Below, piece by piece: positions 1 through 8,762 of a stretch of 64,000 nucleotides of DNA. The stretch spans positions 184,882 through 248,881 of the forward strand of contig NZ_GL878519.1 of the NCBI RefSeq assembly GCF_000194985.1, in the 5' to 3' direction. Each line of letters begins with the position of its first letter. Positions within the stretch are counted from its first letter, which is position 1. The notes beneath the pieces were generated by a model. That model was not told the DNA's origin. It saw only the letters and a list, made by a program, of their open reading frames with translations, and did no database searches. The position numbers and the translations under genes are program-made. The stretch is from Dialister micraerophilus DSM 19965 (GTDB taxonomy: Bacteria > Bacillota > Negativicutes > Veillonellales > Dialisteraceae).

Positions 1-926
1 ATAAATCTTTACGTATTCTTCCTACAGATACATCGTAGAAATTTGTTGCTTCAATCGGCATCGGATAAATCATTTCCGATATATCATCTCTCAATTCAAC
101 ACCTGGAGAGTCATCCATCATTTCTTTTATTTTTTCTATATCTACTATATCTTGAGTTTCAATATATATTGATTCTGAATGACTTCTAAATACAGGTACT
201 CTAACTGTTGTCGCCGTAATAGCAATCGAATCGTCATGAAGAATTTTATGAGTTTCATTAACCATTTTCATTTCTTCTTTTGTATACGCATTGTCCATAA
301 ATTTATCGATGTGCGGAATCAGATTGAATGCAATCGTATAATGCTTTTCAGCAGATGCATACGGTAAAATTTTAGCTTGATATTCTTCGCCTTTAAAATA
401 TTCTTTTGTTTCCAATATCAATTCTTCGACTGCATCTTTACCTGCACCAGACACAGCTTGATATGTACTCACTATTATTCGTTTTATAGGTGATAATTTA
501 TGAATAGGATTTAAAGCCACCAACATAATAATCGTAGAGCAATTCGGATTTGCAATAATTCCCTTATGCATTTTAATGTCATCTGCATTTATTTCCGGAA
601 TAACTAACGGAACATCAGATTCCATACGAAATGCACTGGAATTATCAATAACAATTGCACCACGTTTTACCGCTTCAGGTGCCAATGTTTTACTTATAGA
701 TCCACCTGCAAAAAAAAGCAATATCTATATTATCAAACGATTCCGGTTTAGCTTCTTCTACAGTAAGAACTTTTCCACAAACAAGCATTTTTGTTCCGGC
801 AGATTTTTCCGAAGCCAATAATTTTATTTTATTAAATGGAAAATTTCTGTCTTTTATCAACTTAATGAACTCTTTCCCAACTGCTCCACTTGCACCTAAA
901 ACAGCAATATTCGGTTTTTTATCCAT
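1..926 (-). pseudogene. asd: Aspartate-semialdehyde dehydrogenase, partial and frameshifted as assembled
   Basis: Asd makes aspartate semialdehyde from aspartyl phosphate with NADPH, the step feeding lysine/diaminopimelate, threonine and methionine synthesis. The N-terminal nucleotide site GASGAVG is read from the start at 926. The frame breaks in an 8-A run at 710-717 (T8 on the coding strand). With one base removed, the protein continues as DIAFFAGGSISK and on to the active-site motif NPNCST (Cys codon 541-539), then to VGRIRKDL near base 1, where the window cuts the gene. It lies 11 bases downstream of dapB, the next diaminopimelate enzyme but one, so they are probably co-transcribed. Everything outside the A run looks intact, so the break is probably a sequence error or a very recent change, not an old pseudogene. 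Confidence 0.9.
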
Positions 927-937
927 AATTTACCTCT

Positions 938-1723
938 TCATAAATATTTTTCCAAGCCATATGTAACTCCATGAACTGAAGCCACTTTCCTGCAAGCAAT
1001 CATAACTCCCGGCATAAATGATGTTCGATTCATAGAATCATGTCTTATCGTTAATACTTCTCCAAATCCACCGAAAATTACTTCTTGATGTGCTACAAAT
1101 CCCGGAAGTCTTACGCTATGAATATGAATTCCTTTATATTTTCCTCCGCGAGCCCCTTCCAAACTTTCAGATGTTTTATCTTCAAGCATATCCAAAGTTC
1201 TTACTTGTGCCATTTTTTCAGCTGTCAATTTTGCTGTACCTGATGGCGCATCCAATTTGTTATTGTGATGTAATTCAATAATTTCAGCATTTGGTAAATA
1301 TTTTGAAATTTCAGCCGATGCTTTCATTAAAAGTACCGCACCCAATGAAAAATTCGGAGCAATAAGTGCATTAGCTCCTGTTTTTTCTGAAATTTCCGAT
1401 AACGCTTTACGCTGCTCTTCAGTTAATCCTGTAGTACCTATAACTATATGAATTTTTGCATTTAATACTTTTTTTGCATTTTCAAATATTACTTTCGGTG
1501 TCGTAAAATCCACTACTACGTCAGGTTTTGACAAAAATCCTTCTTCCAAAGTGGCAACTATTTTAATACCGTTTGCAGCTATACCTGCAACTTCACCTGC
1601 ATCTTTTCCTGCTTGCTTGGGATCAACAGCAGCAACTAATGATAAATCTTTTTCATTTACCAATGCACGCACTACTTCACTTCCCATGCGCCCACTTGCA
1701 CCGTTAACTAAAATTCGAATCAT
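938..1723 (-). CDS. dapB: 4-hydroxy-tetrahydrodipicolinate reductase
   Basis: DapB reduces hydroxy-tetrahydrodipicolinate with NAD(P)H in lysine and meso-diaminopimelate synthesis. The N-terminus has the dinucleotide-binding loop NGASGRMG, and the central part has the catalytic segment ELHHNNK followed by DAPSGTA. The length (about 261 residues) is usual for the family. A GTG at 1741 would give a longer frame, but AGAAGGG at 1736-1730 sits 6 bases before the ATG at 1723, so I start there. The recN stop is one base upstream, which indicates translational coupling in a recN-dapB-asd run. Confidence 0.95.
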   Translation of the reverse strand: MIRILVNGASGRMGSEVVRALVNEKDLSLVAAVDPKQAGKDAGEVAGIAANGIKIVATLEEGFLSKPDVVVDFTTPKVIFENAKKVLNAKIHIVIGTTGLTEEQRKALSEISEKTGANALIAPNFSLGAVLLMKASAEISKYLPNAEIIELHHNNKLDAPSGTAKLTAEKMAQVRTLDMLEDKTSESLEGARGGKYKGIHIHSVRLPGFVAHQEVIFGGFGEVLTIRHDSMNRTSFMPGVMIACRKVASVHGVTYGLEKYL

Positions 1724-1724
1724 A

Positions 1725-3401
1725 CTAAACCCTTCTTTCACTGTTCTTTATTACTTTCTCAATTTCTTTAGCAGAATCCAATGCACTTTTACTTGAATCA
1801 CTGCCGGAAATCATAAAAGCTATGTCTTGTAAATGCTCTTCATGACTCAATTTTTTCAAAACACTTAATGTTCGTCCATTCTCTACAAATTTTTCAATTC
1901 TGTAATGTGCATCTGCTATACTTGCAGTTTGCGGTAAGTGTGTGATGCATAAAACTTGAGTGTTTTTAGATAACATTTTCAATTTACTTGCAACTTCAAC
2001 AGCAACTTTCCCGCTTATTCCTGTATCAATTTCATCAAAAATCATAGTATTTTTACCCCATAAGTTTGATGTAATTATTTCAATTGCAAGCGAAATTCTT
2101 GATAATTCTCCTCCGGATGCAATATCCTTCATCGGCTTCAACGGTTCACCTTCATTTGCTGAAAAATAAAACTCCATAGAGTCTACTCCGATAGCTGTAG
2201 GTTCTTGAGAGAGAATCATTCTAAGTTCCATAGAAGCAGCTTTAATTGACATATCTTTAAGAGAATTTACCAACAAATCGCAAAATTTCTTTCCTTCTTT
2301 TTCTCTTAATTTATATAAAATTTTTGACTTTTCAGATAAAACATCATTCTGTTTTTTTAATAATTCCAACAAACTTTCTTTATCAAAAAACATTTTTTGA
2401 ATTTCATCTATTTCTTTAAGTGCTTTTTCATAATAATTAAGTACATCTTCCAGTGAAGGTCCGAATTTACGCATAAGATTTTTAAGTACTTCATCTCTTT
2501 GATTTAATTCATCCAATTCATTTTCGGAAAAATCAAGCAAGCTTAAATGATTTCCTATATTATTTATAATTTCTTCAATCGAAAATTTTATTGATTCCAG
2601 CTCTGACGCTGTTGAATCTAAATCTTTATCATACTTACTTATACGAGCTATTTCCTTTTCAGCAACTGACAGTTTATCTTGTATGCCGTTTTCTTCAGAA
2701 AGGATATTGGATACTGTTTGCAAACCGTCTTGTATACGTTCATAATTTTGCAAAACAGATAATTTTTGTGCAATTTTACTATCTTCTTCCAAACAAATTC
2801 TAGCATCTTCTATTTGTTGCGTTTCCCACAATAAAACATCCAGCTTACGCTGATATTCCTGTTCTTCTTTATTAAGTTTTTCAATTTTACTTTTTGTGGT
2901 TTTCCAATCCGAATAAATCTTGCTATATTCATTCCATGCAACTTTTATCTCTACACTGAAATTATCTATAATTCTTTTACAAAAATCAGAATTCAATAAA
3001 TCGGTATTATCAAATTGCTCATGAAATCGAAAAAGTTTTTTACCTATTTCTTCAAGTTTTTTTACCGAACAAAAAAATCCATTAACAGTACAAGTACTTT
3101 TACCGGATTTGTTCATTTTTCTTGATATAATAATGTCTTCATTGTCATCATTCACTTCAAATTCCGAAAGAAGGGAAACAATTGACTTATTTATTGAAAA
3201 AATTCCTTCAACGCAAAAAAAATCTTCTCCACTCCGAATTAAATCTATGCTGCCACGCTTACCCGCTAAAAGTGAAAGTGCATCTACCAAAATAGATTTT
3301 CCTGAACCAGTTTCACCTGTAAATACAGTAACACCATCACCAAGTTCCATTTCAATATCTTTAATAATTGCAAAATTTGAAATATGAAGACTTCGAAGCA
3401 T
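1725..3401 (-). CDS. recN: DNA repair protein RecN
   Basis: RecN is an SMC-like ATPase that acts on DNA ends during double-strand break repair by recombination. The Walker A motif GETGSGKS is at residues 29-36. A long coiled-coil middle (roughly 150-360) is followed by the signature ASGGELSR and the Walker B segment FDEIDTGISG. The 558-residue length fits the family. It lies 10 bases after argR, an arrangement common in Clostridia and Bacilli, and its stop nearly touches the dapB start. Confidence 0.96.
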   Translation of the reverse strand: MLRSLHISNFAIIKDIEMELGDGVTVFTGETGSGKSILVDALSLLAGKRGSIDLIRSGEDFFCVEGIFSINKSIVSLLSEFEVNDDNEDIIISRKMNKSGKSTCTVNGFFCSVKKLEEIGKKLFRFHEQFDNTDLLNSDFCKRIIDNFSVEIKVAWNEYSKIYSDWKTTKSKIEKLNKEEQEYQRKLDVLLWETQQIEDARICLEEDSKIAQKLSVLQNYERIQDGLQTVSNILSEENGIQDKLSVAEKEIARISKYDKDLDSTASELESIKFSIEEIINNIGNHLSLLDFSENELDELNQRDEVLKNLMRKFGPSLEDVLNYYEKALKEIDEIQKMFFDKESLLELLKKQNDVLSEKSKILYKLREKEGKKFCDLLVNSLKDMSIKAASMELRMILSQEPTAIGVDSMEFYFSANEGEPLKPMKDIASGGELSRISLAIEIITSNLWGKNTMIFDEIDTGISGKVAVEVASKLKMLSKNTQVLCITHLPQTASIADAHYRIEKFVENGRTLSVLKKLSHEEHLQDIAFMISGSDSSKSALDSAKEIEKVIKNSERRV

Positions 3402-3411
3402 TTTTTACCTC

Positions 3412-3867
3412 TTAACTTTCCAATAATTGTTGAATTCTCTTCATAAAAACTTCAATATCTTCAGGACTTCTCAAAATAACTAAAATTGTATCGTCACCTG
3501 CTATAGTTCCCAATACTTCTTTTTCGTGTCCTTGATCAATTATATATGCGACAGAATTTGCAGAACCAGGTAATGTATGAATTACAACAAAATTCATCGT
3601 ACTGTCAATTTTAGTAATTGCTTCTTGAAACAAAATAGATTTATGTGTTTTCGACATAACCGGCTGATTATCTGTAGATAATGCATAACGATATTTTCCA
3701 TCTTTATAAGGAATTTTAACGAGCATCAAATCTTTAATATCTCTGGATACCGTTGCTTGTGTTACAGCGATACCCTCTTTTTGTAAAGCTTCTGCGAGTT
3801 CTTCCTGTGTTTCAATTACTTGAGATTGTATTATTTCTTTAATTTTCATACTTCTGTATCGCTTCAT
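3412..3867 (-). CDS. argR: Arginine repressor ArgR
   Basis: ArgR is a hexameric, arginine-responsive regulator of arginine synthesis and breakdown. The N-terminal winged helix carries the family recognition segment ATVSRDIKDL. The C-terminal oligomerisation/arginine domain has GSANSVAYIID and GDDTILVI. I start at the ATG at 3867 because GGAG lies about 8 bases upstream; the in-frame extension to 3894 has no ribosome binding site of its own. No arginine genes are nearby. As in many Firmicutes, argR is simply linked to recN. A possible ArgR site overlaps its own promoter (3928-3956). Confidence 0.94.
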   Translation of the reverse strand: MKRYRSMKIKEIIQSQVIETQEELAEALQKEGIAVTQATVSRDIKDLMLVKIPYKDGKYRYALSTDNQPVMSKTHKSILFQEAITKIDSTMNFVVIHTLPGSANSVAYIIDQGHEKEVLGTIAGDDTILVILRSPEDIEVFMKRIQQLLES

Positions 3868-3927
3868 ATGATTTACTCCTTCCATATCGCACACACTACT
3901 GTATCATATTAAATAACTATAACTAAA

Positions 3928-3956
3928 TATATATATAAAAATGGAAAAATATTCAA
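3928..3956 (-). promoter_or_regulatory. Candidate argR promoter with ARG-box-like operator
   Basis: On the minus strand, TTGAAT (3956-3951), a 17-base spacer and TATATA (3933-3928) precede argR. The segment 3955-3942 (TGAATATTTTTCCA) matches the ARG-box pattern TGAATnnnnATTCA at 12 of 14 positions and overlaps the -35 hexamer. That position suits autorepression by ArgR. The AT-rich background makes chance matches likely. Confidence 0.35.
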
Positions 3957-3975
3957 TATAATTGAATGAATTTCA

Positions 3976-4836
3976 TTATAATTTTTCATTAAGCATTTCT
4001 AAAAAATTTTGATTTTTAAATCGTATAAAATTGATATTCTTCTTAATAATAGATATTTCCAATCTGTCTCCATATGATAACGATTCGGACATTTCTCCGT
4101 CAATAGATACTTCTATTGATTTTTGCCTTTCCGGTATTGTTATTGTCACTATATCATCAGGATTCAAAACTATAGGAAATTTTTTAGATACATGCGCACA
4201 AACCGGTACTACCAAAAACTGTTCCGAACAAGGAAACAATATAGGTCCTCCACAAGATAATGAATATCCGGTAGAACCGGTTGCAGTTGAAAAAACCATT
4301 CCGTCTGCAGGATATTGTTTTGCAAAAATTTGATTTACAAACAAATTCATTCTTACCATTGTTCCAATTCTTCCCCTACCTATTACTACATCGTTAAGTG
4401 CAGGATGAAGTATTTTTAAATTACCATCGGAATAAATTATTTTCGCTTCTAAAAATGCACGCTTCTCTTCTATATAATCACCATCTATTAATTGGTTGAT
4501 TCTGTTTTTAAAGTCATTTACTGCTATAGAATTAAGAAATCCCAAATCACCTAAATGTATACCGGCAATTGAAACGGAATAATCCGCCATTTTTTTTGAG
4601 GCATTCAAAAAAGAACCGTCTCCACCTATTGAAAATATATACCTTGAATTTTTTCCTATCCATTCTGTGGACTTGAAATGATTTTCATCAATTTCAATAT
4701 TATTTTTTTTAAATTCTTCAAAACAACTTTTCGGAATATAATATTGAATGTTTTTCAACTTCAAATATTCAATAAATTCATTCCAAAATTTATATAAATT
4801 TGATTTACTCATGTTAGGAAAAATTCCTACATTCAT
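3976..4836 (-). CDS. nadK: NAD kinase
   Basis: This enzyme phosphorylates NAD to NADP. The family's GGDGS motif is at residues 71-75. ALNDVVIGRG and the glycine-rich TATGSTGYSLSCGGPI follow in the expected order. At 286 residues it is normal length. Its start overlaps the tlyA stop by 4 bases (ATGA type), so the two are translationally coupled. The tlyA-nadK-argR-recN order is widely conserved in Firmicutes. Confidence 0.96.
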   Translation of the reverse strand: MNVGIFPNMSKSNLYKFWNEFIEYLKLKNIQYYIPKSCFEEFKKNNIEIDENHFKSTEWIGKNSRYIFSIGGDGSFLNASKKMADYSVSIAGIHLGDLGFLNSIAVNDFKNRINQLIDGDYIEEKRAFLEAKIIYSDGNLKILHPALNDVVIGRGRIGTMVRMNLFVNQIFAKQYPADGMVFSTATGSTGYSLSCGGPILFPCSEQFLVVPVCAHVSKKFPIVLNPDDIVTITIPERQKSIEVSIDGEMSESLSYGDRLEISIIKKNINFIRFKNQNFLEMLNEKL

Positions 4837-5663
4837 ATGTTCACTTCCAATTCTTTATGCGCTGAAAGTACTACATTTTCAACAGATTTATTATTGATAT
4901 CGCTACACTGATTTTTCCGCAACCAAGCTAAAAATTCAATATTTCCACTTCCACCTTTAATAGGCGAATATGTCAATCCCCATGTATATAAACCGGATTC
5001 TTCAAATTTTTCCAATACCTTCAATATAACATCACGATGAACTTGTGAATCTTTAACAATTCCACCTTTTTGAACTTTCTCTTTTCCCGCTTCAAATTGA
5101 GGCTTTATTAAAATAACAAGATTTCCGTCATCTTTTAAGATTAAATTTACAGCCGGTATAATCTTCAATACTGAAATAAATGATATATCTGTAGAAATAA
5201 AATCGACTTTCTCACCTATACGCTCAAGTGTAACTTCTTTTATATTTGTCTTTTCCATATTTACTACACGACAATCACTGCGTAATTTCCAATCTAATTG
5301 ATTTGTTCCTACATCTACAGCAAAAACTTTTCTTGCTCCTTTTTGAAGTGCACAATCCGTAAATCCTCCCGTAGACGCACCTATATCCATCATTACTGAA
5401 TTATTTAAATCTATATCAAATGATTCCAATGCTTTTTCAAGTTTATATCCACCTCGACCTACATAAGGCATGATTTTCCCTTTTATACGAAGCTCGGAGT
5501 CTATATATACTTTTGTTCCGGGTTTATCCACAGGCATATTGTCAACTAATATTATACCCGCCATAATGTGTCTTTTTGCATTTTCTCTGCTGTTAAAAAA
5601 TCCCCGTTCTACTAAAAGAACATCAAGTCTTTCTTTTTTTACTTTATTTTTACTTTTTTTCAG
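4833..5663 (-). CDS. tlyA: TlyA-family rRNA 2'-O-methyltransferase; start region irregular
   Basis: TlyA-type enzymes methylate ribose 2'-hydroxyls in 16S/23S rRNA. An SAM-binding motif (DIGASTGGFTDCALQKGA) and FtsJ-like core are clear. The first ATG in frame is at 5564 (MAGIILVD), but the family's N-terminal S4 RNA-binding domain lies upstream in the same frame: RLDVLLVERGFFNSRENA, encoded from about 5630. That frame is open to 5694 and has no ATG, GTG or TTG. The best start, TTG at 5667 after AGAGGA (5678-5673), is out of frame by one base across a 7-A run (5654-5660). Either CTG at 5663 is used, or the run is one base too long. Confidence 0.85.
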   Translation of the reverse strand: MKKSKNKVKKERLDVLLVERGFFNSRENAKRHIMAGIILVDNMPVDKPGTKVYIDSELRIKGKIMPYVGRGGYKLEKALESFDIDLNNSVMMDIGASTGGFTDCALQKGARKVFAVDVGTNQLDWKLRSDCRVVNMEKTNIKEVTLERIGEKVDFISTDISFISVLKIIPAVNLILKDDGNLVILIKPQFEAGKEKVQKGGIVKDSQVHRDVILKVLEKFEESGLYTWGLTYSPIKGGSGNIEFLAWLRKNQCSDINNKSVENVVLSAHKELEVNI

Positions 5664-5680
5664 ACAAAATTTTCCTCTTT

Positions 5681-6535
5681 CTATGTTCTTCTGTTAAGTA
5701 TATATAACACCAATTCCGTCAATATATAGCTGTCTACTTGCATAAGTTCCAATGCTTCAATTGCTTTATATGCCGTTTCTTCTGCAGACAATTTCGCTTT
5801 TTCAAGTCCTAATAAACTTACATATGTGTTTTTATGAGTGTTTTTTATTTCATTGTTATCTTCTTTATAATCAAGTATATCATCGGTAATTTGAAATAAA
5901 AGCCCCAAATGTTTTGCAAATTTTCTTAATTGATCCGCATCGGATATAGACATATGTGTTAACTGAATAGCCATATCTACGGGTGTTTTTATCATACGTC
6001 CGGTTTTAAATTTATCCAATAATTTCAATTCATCCAATTCTATTGATTTATTTTCAATTTGTATATCGTGTACTTGCCCGGCTACCATACCTTCCGCACC
6101 TGCAGCTATAGAAAGAATTTCAATTAATTTGCATCTGTCCTCTGCAGAAAATTTTGCTTGTGAAATTAATTGAAATGCAAATGTCAATAATGCATCTCCT
6201 GCTTGTAAAGCTACTCCTTCACCGTATTTTTTATGATTTGTAAGAATTCCTCTACGATAATCATCATTATCCATGCAAGGCAAGTCATCATGAATCAGAG
6301 AATATGTATGCACACATTCAACAGATGCAGCTATATCTAAATATTGTAAATAATCAACCTTAAACATTTCTAAAATAAACAAAAATAAACATCCGCGTAT
6401 ACGTTTACCATTAGATAATAAACTGTAATTCATGGAATCAAATAATATTTTATGCTCAGGTCTCTGTGTTTTTAACAAACCTGCCAAATGTTTATTGATC
6501 AGATTCCTTTTTTCTTTCAAAATATTTTCTATCAT
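5681..6535 (-). CDS. ispA: Polyprenyl (farnesyl/geranylgeranyl) diphosphate synthase
   Basis: This is a trans-prenyltransferase that condenses IPP with allylic diphosphates to make precursors of undecaprenyl phosphate and quinones. GKRIRG, the first aspartate-rich motif DDLPCMDNDD and the second motif DDILDYKED are present. At 284 residues it resembles short-chain synthases. The start lies inside the xseB gene: the frames overlap by 44 bases. The N-terminal segment before GKRIRG aligns with family expectation, so the overlap looks real. The product chain length cannot be read safely from the sequence. Confidence 0.93.
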   Translation of the reverse strand: MIENILKEKRNLINKHLAGLLKTQRPEHKILFDSMNYSLLSNGKRIRGCLFLFILEMFKVDYLQYLDIAASVECVHTYSLIHDDLPCMDNDDYRRGILTNHKKYGEGVALQAGDALLTFAFQLISQAKFSAEDRCKLIEILSIAAGAEGMVAGQVHDIQIENKSIELDELKLLDKFKTGRMIKTPVDMAIQLTHMSISDADQLRKFAKHLGLLFQITDDILDYKEDNNEIKNTHKNTYVSLLGLEKAKLSAEETAYKAIEALELMQVDSYILTELVLYILNRRT

Positions 6536-6755
6536 CGTTTACACTTTCTTCCAAAATATTATCAATTTCTTCAGATATAAGTTTTATCTGACTTTCAGCA
6601 TCATTTAATATTTCCAAGCATTTTTTAGCTGCAATTGTTCCGGATTTAAACTCCACCAACATTTCTTCTATTGATAAATTTTTGTTTTCTATATTATTAA
6701 CTGAATTCTCCAGCTTTTTTATTTCATTTTCAAAAGAATTGGATTTTTGTGACAT
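6492..6755 (-). CDS. xseB: Exodeoxyribonuclease VII small subunit
   Basis: XseB is the small helical subunit that decorates the XseA catalytic subunit. At 87 residues it has the family pattern FENEIKKLENSVNNIE followed by a second helix (AAKKCLEILNDAESQI). It starts 11 bases after the xseA stop, and its 3' end overlaps ispA by 44 bases. Confidence 0.93.
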   Translation of the reverse strand: MSQKSNSFENEIKKLENSVNNIENKNLSIEEMLVEFKSGTIAAKKCLEILNDAESQIKLISEEIDNILEESVNDDRKYFERKKESDQ

Positions 6756-6766
6756 CGAATACCGCC

Positions 6767-7828
6767 TTAAAACTTATTTATATATGATTCTTGCAATTTA
6801 ATTAAATTTTCAATACACTTTTTTTGCATTGCTATAATATTTTTTATATACCCTTGTTTCAAATTTCTGCAAAATATTATAATTTCATTCATTTTATCAA
6901 AAAGCACTGTTTTATTAATTGATTTTCTAAGTTTATACAGATTTATTATAAAATAGGATTTTTTATTTTCCATTTTAAACTTAAATACCTGTTTCAAACA
7001 ATTTAATTGAAATTCAATTTTACTGTACAAAACTTTTTCTTCTTCAACAACAAGTTCAGCAGCTTGCGTAGGTGTAGATGCTCTATAGTCCGCAACCATA
7101 TCCAATAATACATCGTCTACTTCATGACCTATCGCAGAAACAACAGGTATTTCAGAATTATAAACTGCATCTAAAAGTATCCGCTCATTAAAAGGCTTAA
7201 AATCTTCTTCTGAGCCTCCACCTCTCGCAATAATCAGTACATCGGGTTTTACATCACTTTTATTCGCCAATTTAATCATTTTTGACATTCCTAATGCGGC
7301 TTTTTCTCCTTGCACGGCAGAGTTATATATGTAGTAAGAAACATTTTTATTTCTTAAACGTCCGGTCTTTATAATATCATGAACAACCGCTCCGGATTTA
7401 GAAGTTATAATTCCTACAATAAAAACATATTCCGGCAAAGCTTTTTTTGAATAAACAGAAAAATAACCTTTTTCTTCAAGTTCTTTAAAAAGTTTTTCTT
7501 TTTCAATTTGAATTTGACTTTTCCCTGAAACGATTACTCTTTCAGCCAAAAGCAAAGGTTTACCGAAATATTTATCATATAATATGTTCCCTGAAATTAT
7601 TACTTTTTCTCCGGATTTAAGTTTTCTCTTTACAAAACTTAAATGCATATGATTTATTTTACATGATATTTTATATGACTCATCTATCAATGAAAAATAA
7701 CAGTTTCCTGAAAAATGCTCACGCAAAGAACTTACAGTTCCTTCTACATTAATATTTTTATTAAGATAATTTTTCTTTATAGACTCTGAAATTATTTCCG
7801 AGCACTCATTTACAGTATAAACTTTCAC
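6767..7828 (-). CDS. xseA: Exodeoxyribonuclease VII large subunit, short C-terminus
   Basis: XseA is the catalytic subunit of an exonuclease that degrades single-stranded DNA. The N-terminal OB-fold (about residues 1-100) and the catalytic domain are well kept: GIITSKSGAVVHDII, RGGGSEEDF, SAIGHEVDD and DYRASTPTQAAE. At 353 residues it is shorter than the roughly 400-450 usual for the family. The coiled-coil tail is brief and the usual C-terminal strand region is not visible. Since xseB begins 11 bases later, the truncation appears to be the natural gene end. The start overlaps the upstream gene by 23 bases. Confidence 0.92.
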   Translation of the reverse strand: MKVYTVNECSEIISESIKKNYLNKNINVEGTVSSLREHFSGNCYFSLIDESYKISCKINHMHLSFVKRKLKSGEKVIISGNILYDKYFGKPLLLAERVIVSGKSQIQIEKEKLFKELEEKGYFSVYSKKALPEYVFIVGIITSKSGAVVHDIIKTGRLRNKNVSYYIYNSAVQGEKAALGMSKMIKLANKSDVKPDVLIIARGGGSEEDFKPFNERILLDAVYNSEIPVVSAIGHEVDDVLLDMVADYRASTPTQAAELVVEEEKVLYSKIEFQLNCLKQVFKFKMENKKSYFIINLYKLRKSINKTVLFDKMNEIIIFCRNLKQGYIKNIIAMQKKCIENLIKLQESYINKF

Positions 7829-8762
7829 TTTTATACCTCATATATGCCCCGAAAGCATTTCCAGTTGAATTATCGGTACTATATTTACTTTGCGCAAAAT
7901 ACATTGAAATTCCATATTTTTCAGCAAATTTCATCAAACGTTCTCTTAGATATATATTCGCCATAACACCGCCTATGGCAATAAAACCTCTTTCTTTGTC
8001 AAGATTTGCTCTTGTCAATCCTTTTATCAATGCATCTGCTATTGTTTTTAATACTCCTTGTGCAATATTTTCTTTAGTAAATTTTTTTGAAAGAATATCT
8101 TTTTGTACTTGCGTTTCAGGTCCCGCAAAACTAAACGCATTTTTTACATCAGCAATAGGAGGATTATATAAATGTTCTCCTTCAGCTGATAAAAGTTCAA
8201 GTTCTTTACCACAAGGAAATTGCAACCCCAATGCAACACCTATACGATCTATATACTGTCCGGCAGTAATATCCAATGAATGCATTACATCGGAAATTAT
8301 CATTTGATTATCTTCCCAATCCACACGAACAACATCGTTTGTTCCCCCGGATAAATGCATAACATAAAGCTTTTTACCCCAAAGATTCGGAAAATCACAA
8401 ATTGCAGCCATAGTATGATTTTCCTGATGACTGAATTCATAAACAGGAACGTGTAATGTACTTCCTAAAACATTTGCACAACCTTTCCCTACTAAAAAGG
8501 CAGGCATAAATGAATCTGCCCGCCTCCTGGGAAATGCTGAAACACCTATTCCTTTTATGTCATTTATATAAGTGTTTAAATTTTTAAAAATTTCAGGAAT
8601 ATTACGTACATGTTGATATACCATCTCTGATTGAGATAATCCGCGTTTCCCCGGTTTTACAGAAAGAATTTTACGTTTTTCATAAACCTTTCCTGTTTCA
8701 CCATCATATATTGCTGCAGATGTTGTATAACAACTGGTATCTATACCTAAAAATTTAGCCAT
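7806..8762 (-). CDS. TsaD/Gcp-like protein (M22 family paralogue)
   Basis: This ASKHA-fold protein is related to TsaD/Kae1, the tRNA t6A-forming enzyme formerly called O-sialoglycoprotein endopeptidase. The N-terminus FLGIDTSCYTTSAA is the phosphate-1 motif. HQENHTMAA gives the metal-binding HxxxH pair, and LSGGTNDVV and AIGGVMANIYL are nucleotide-site loops. At 318 residues it is slightly short for TsaD, and the sequence differs from canonical TsaD (which usually has HxEGH). I therefore read it as the second, clostridial-type paralogue, whose function is not established. It sits between nusB and xseA, overlapping both. Confidence 0.85.
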   Translation of the reverse strand: MAKFLGIDTSCYTTSAAIYDGETGKVYEKRKILSVKPGKRGLSQSEMVYQHVRNIPEIFKNLNTYINDIKGIGVSAFPRRRADSFMPAFLVGKGCANVLGSTLHVPVYEFSHQENHTMAAICDFPNLWGKKLYVMHLSGGTNDVVRVDWEDNQMIISDVMHSLDITAGQYIDRIGVALGLQFPCGKELELLSAEGEHLYNPPIADVKNAFSFAGPETQVQKDILSKKFTKENIAQGVLKTIADALIKGLTRANLDKERGFIAIGGVMANIYLRERLMKFAEKYGISMYFAQSKYSTDNSTGNAFGAYMRYKSESLYCK

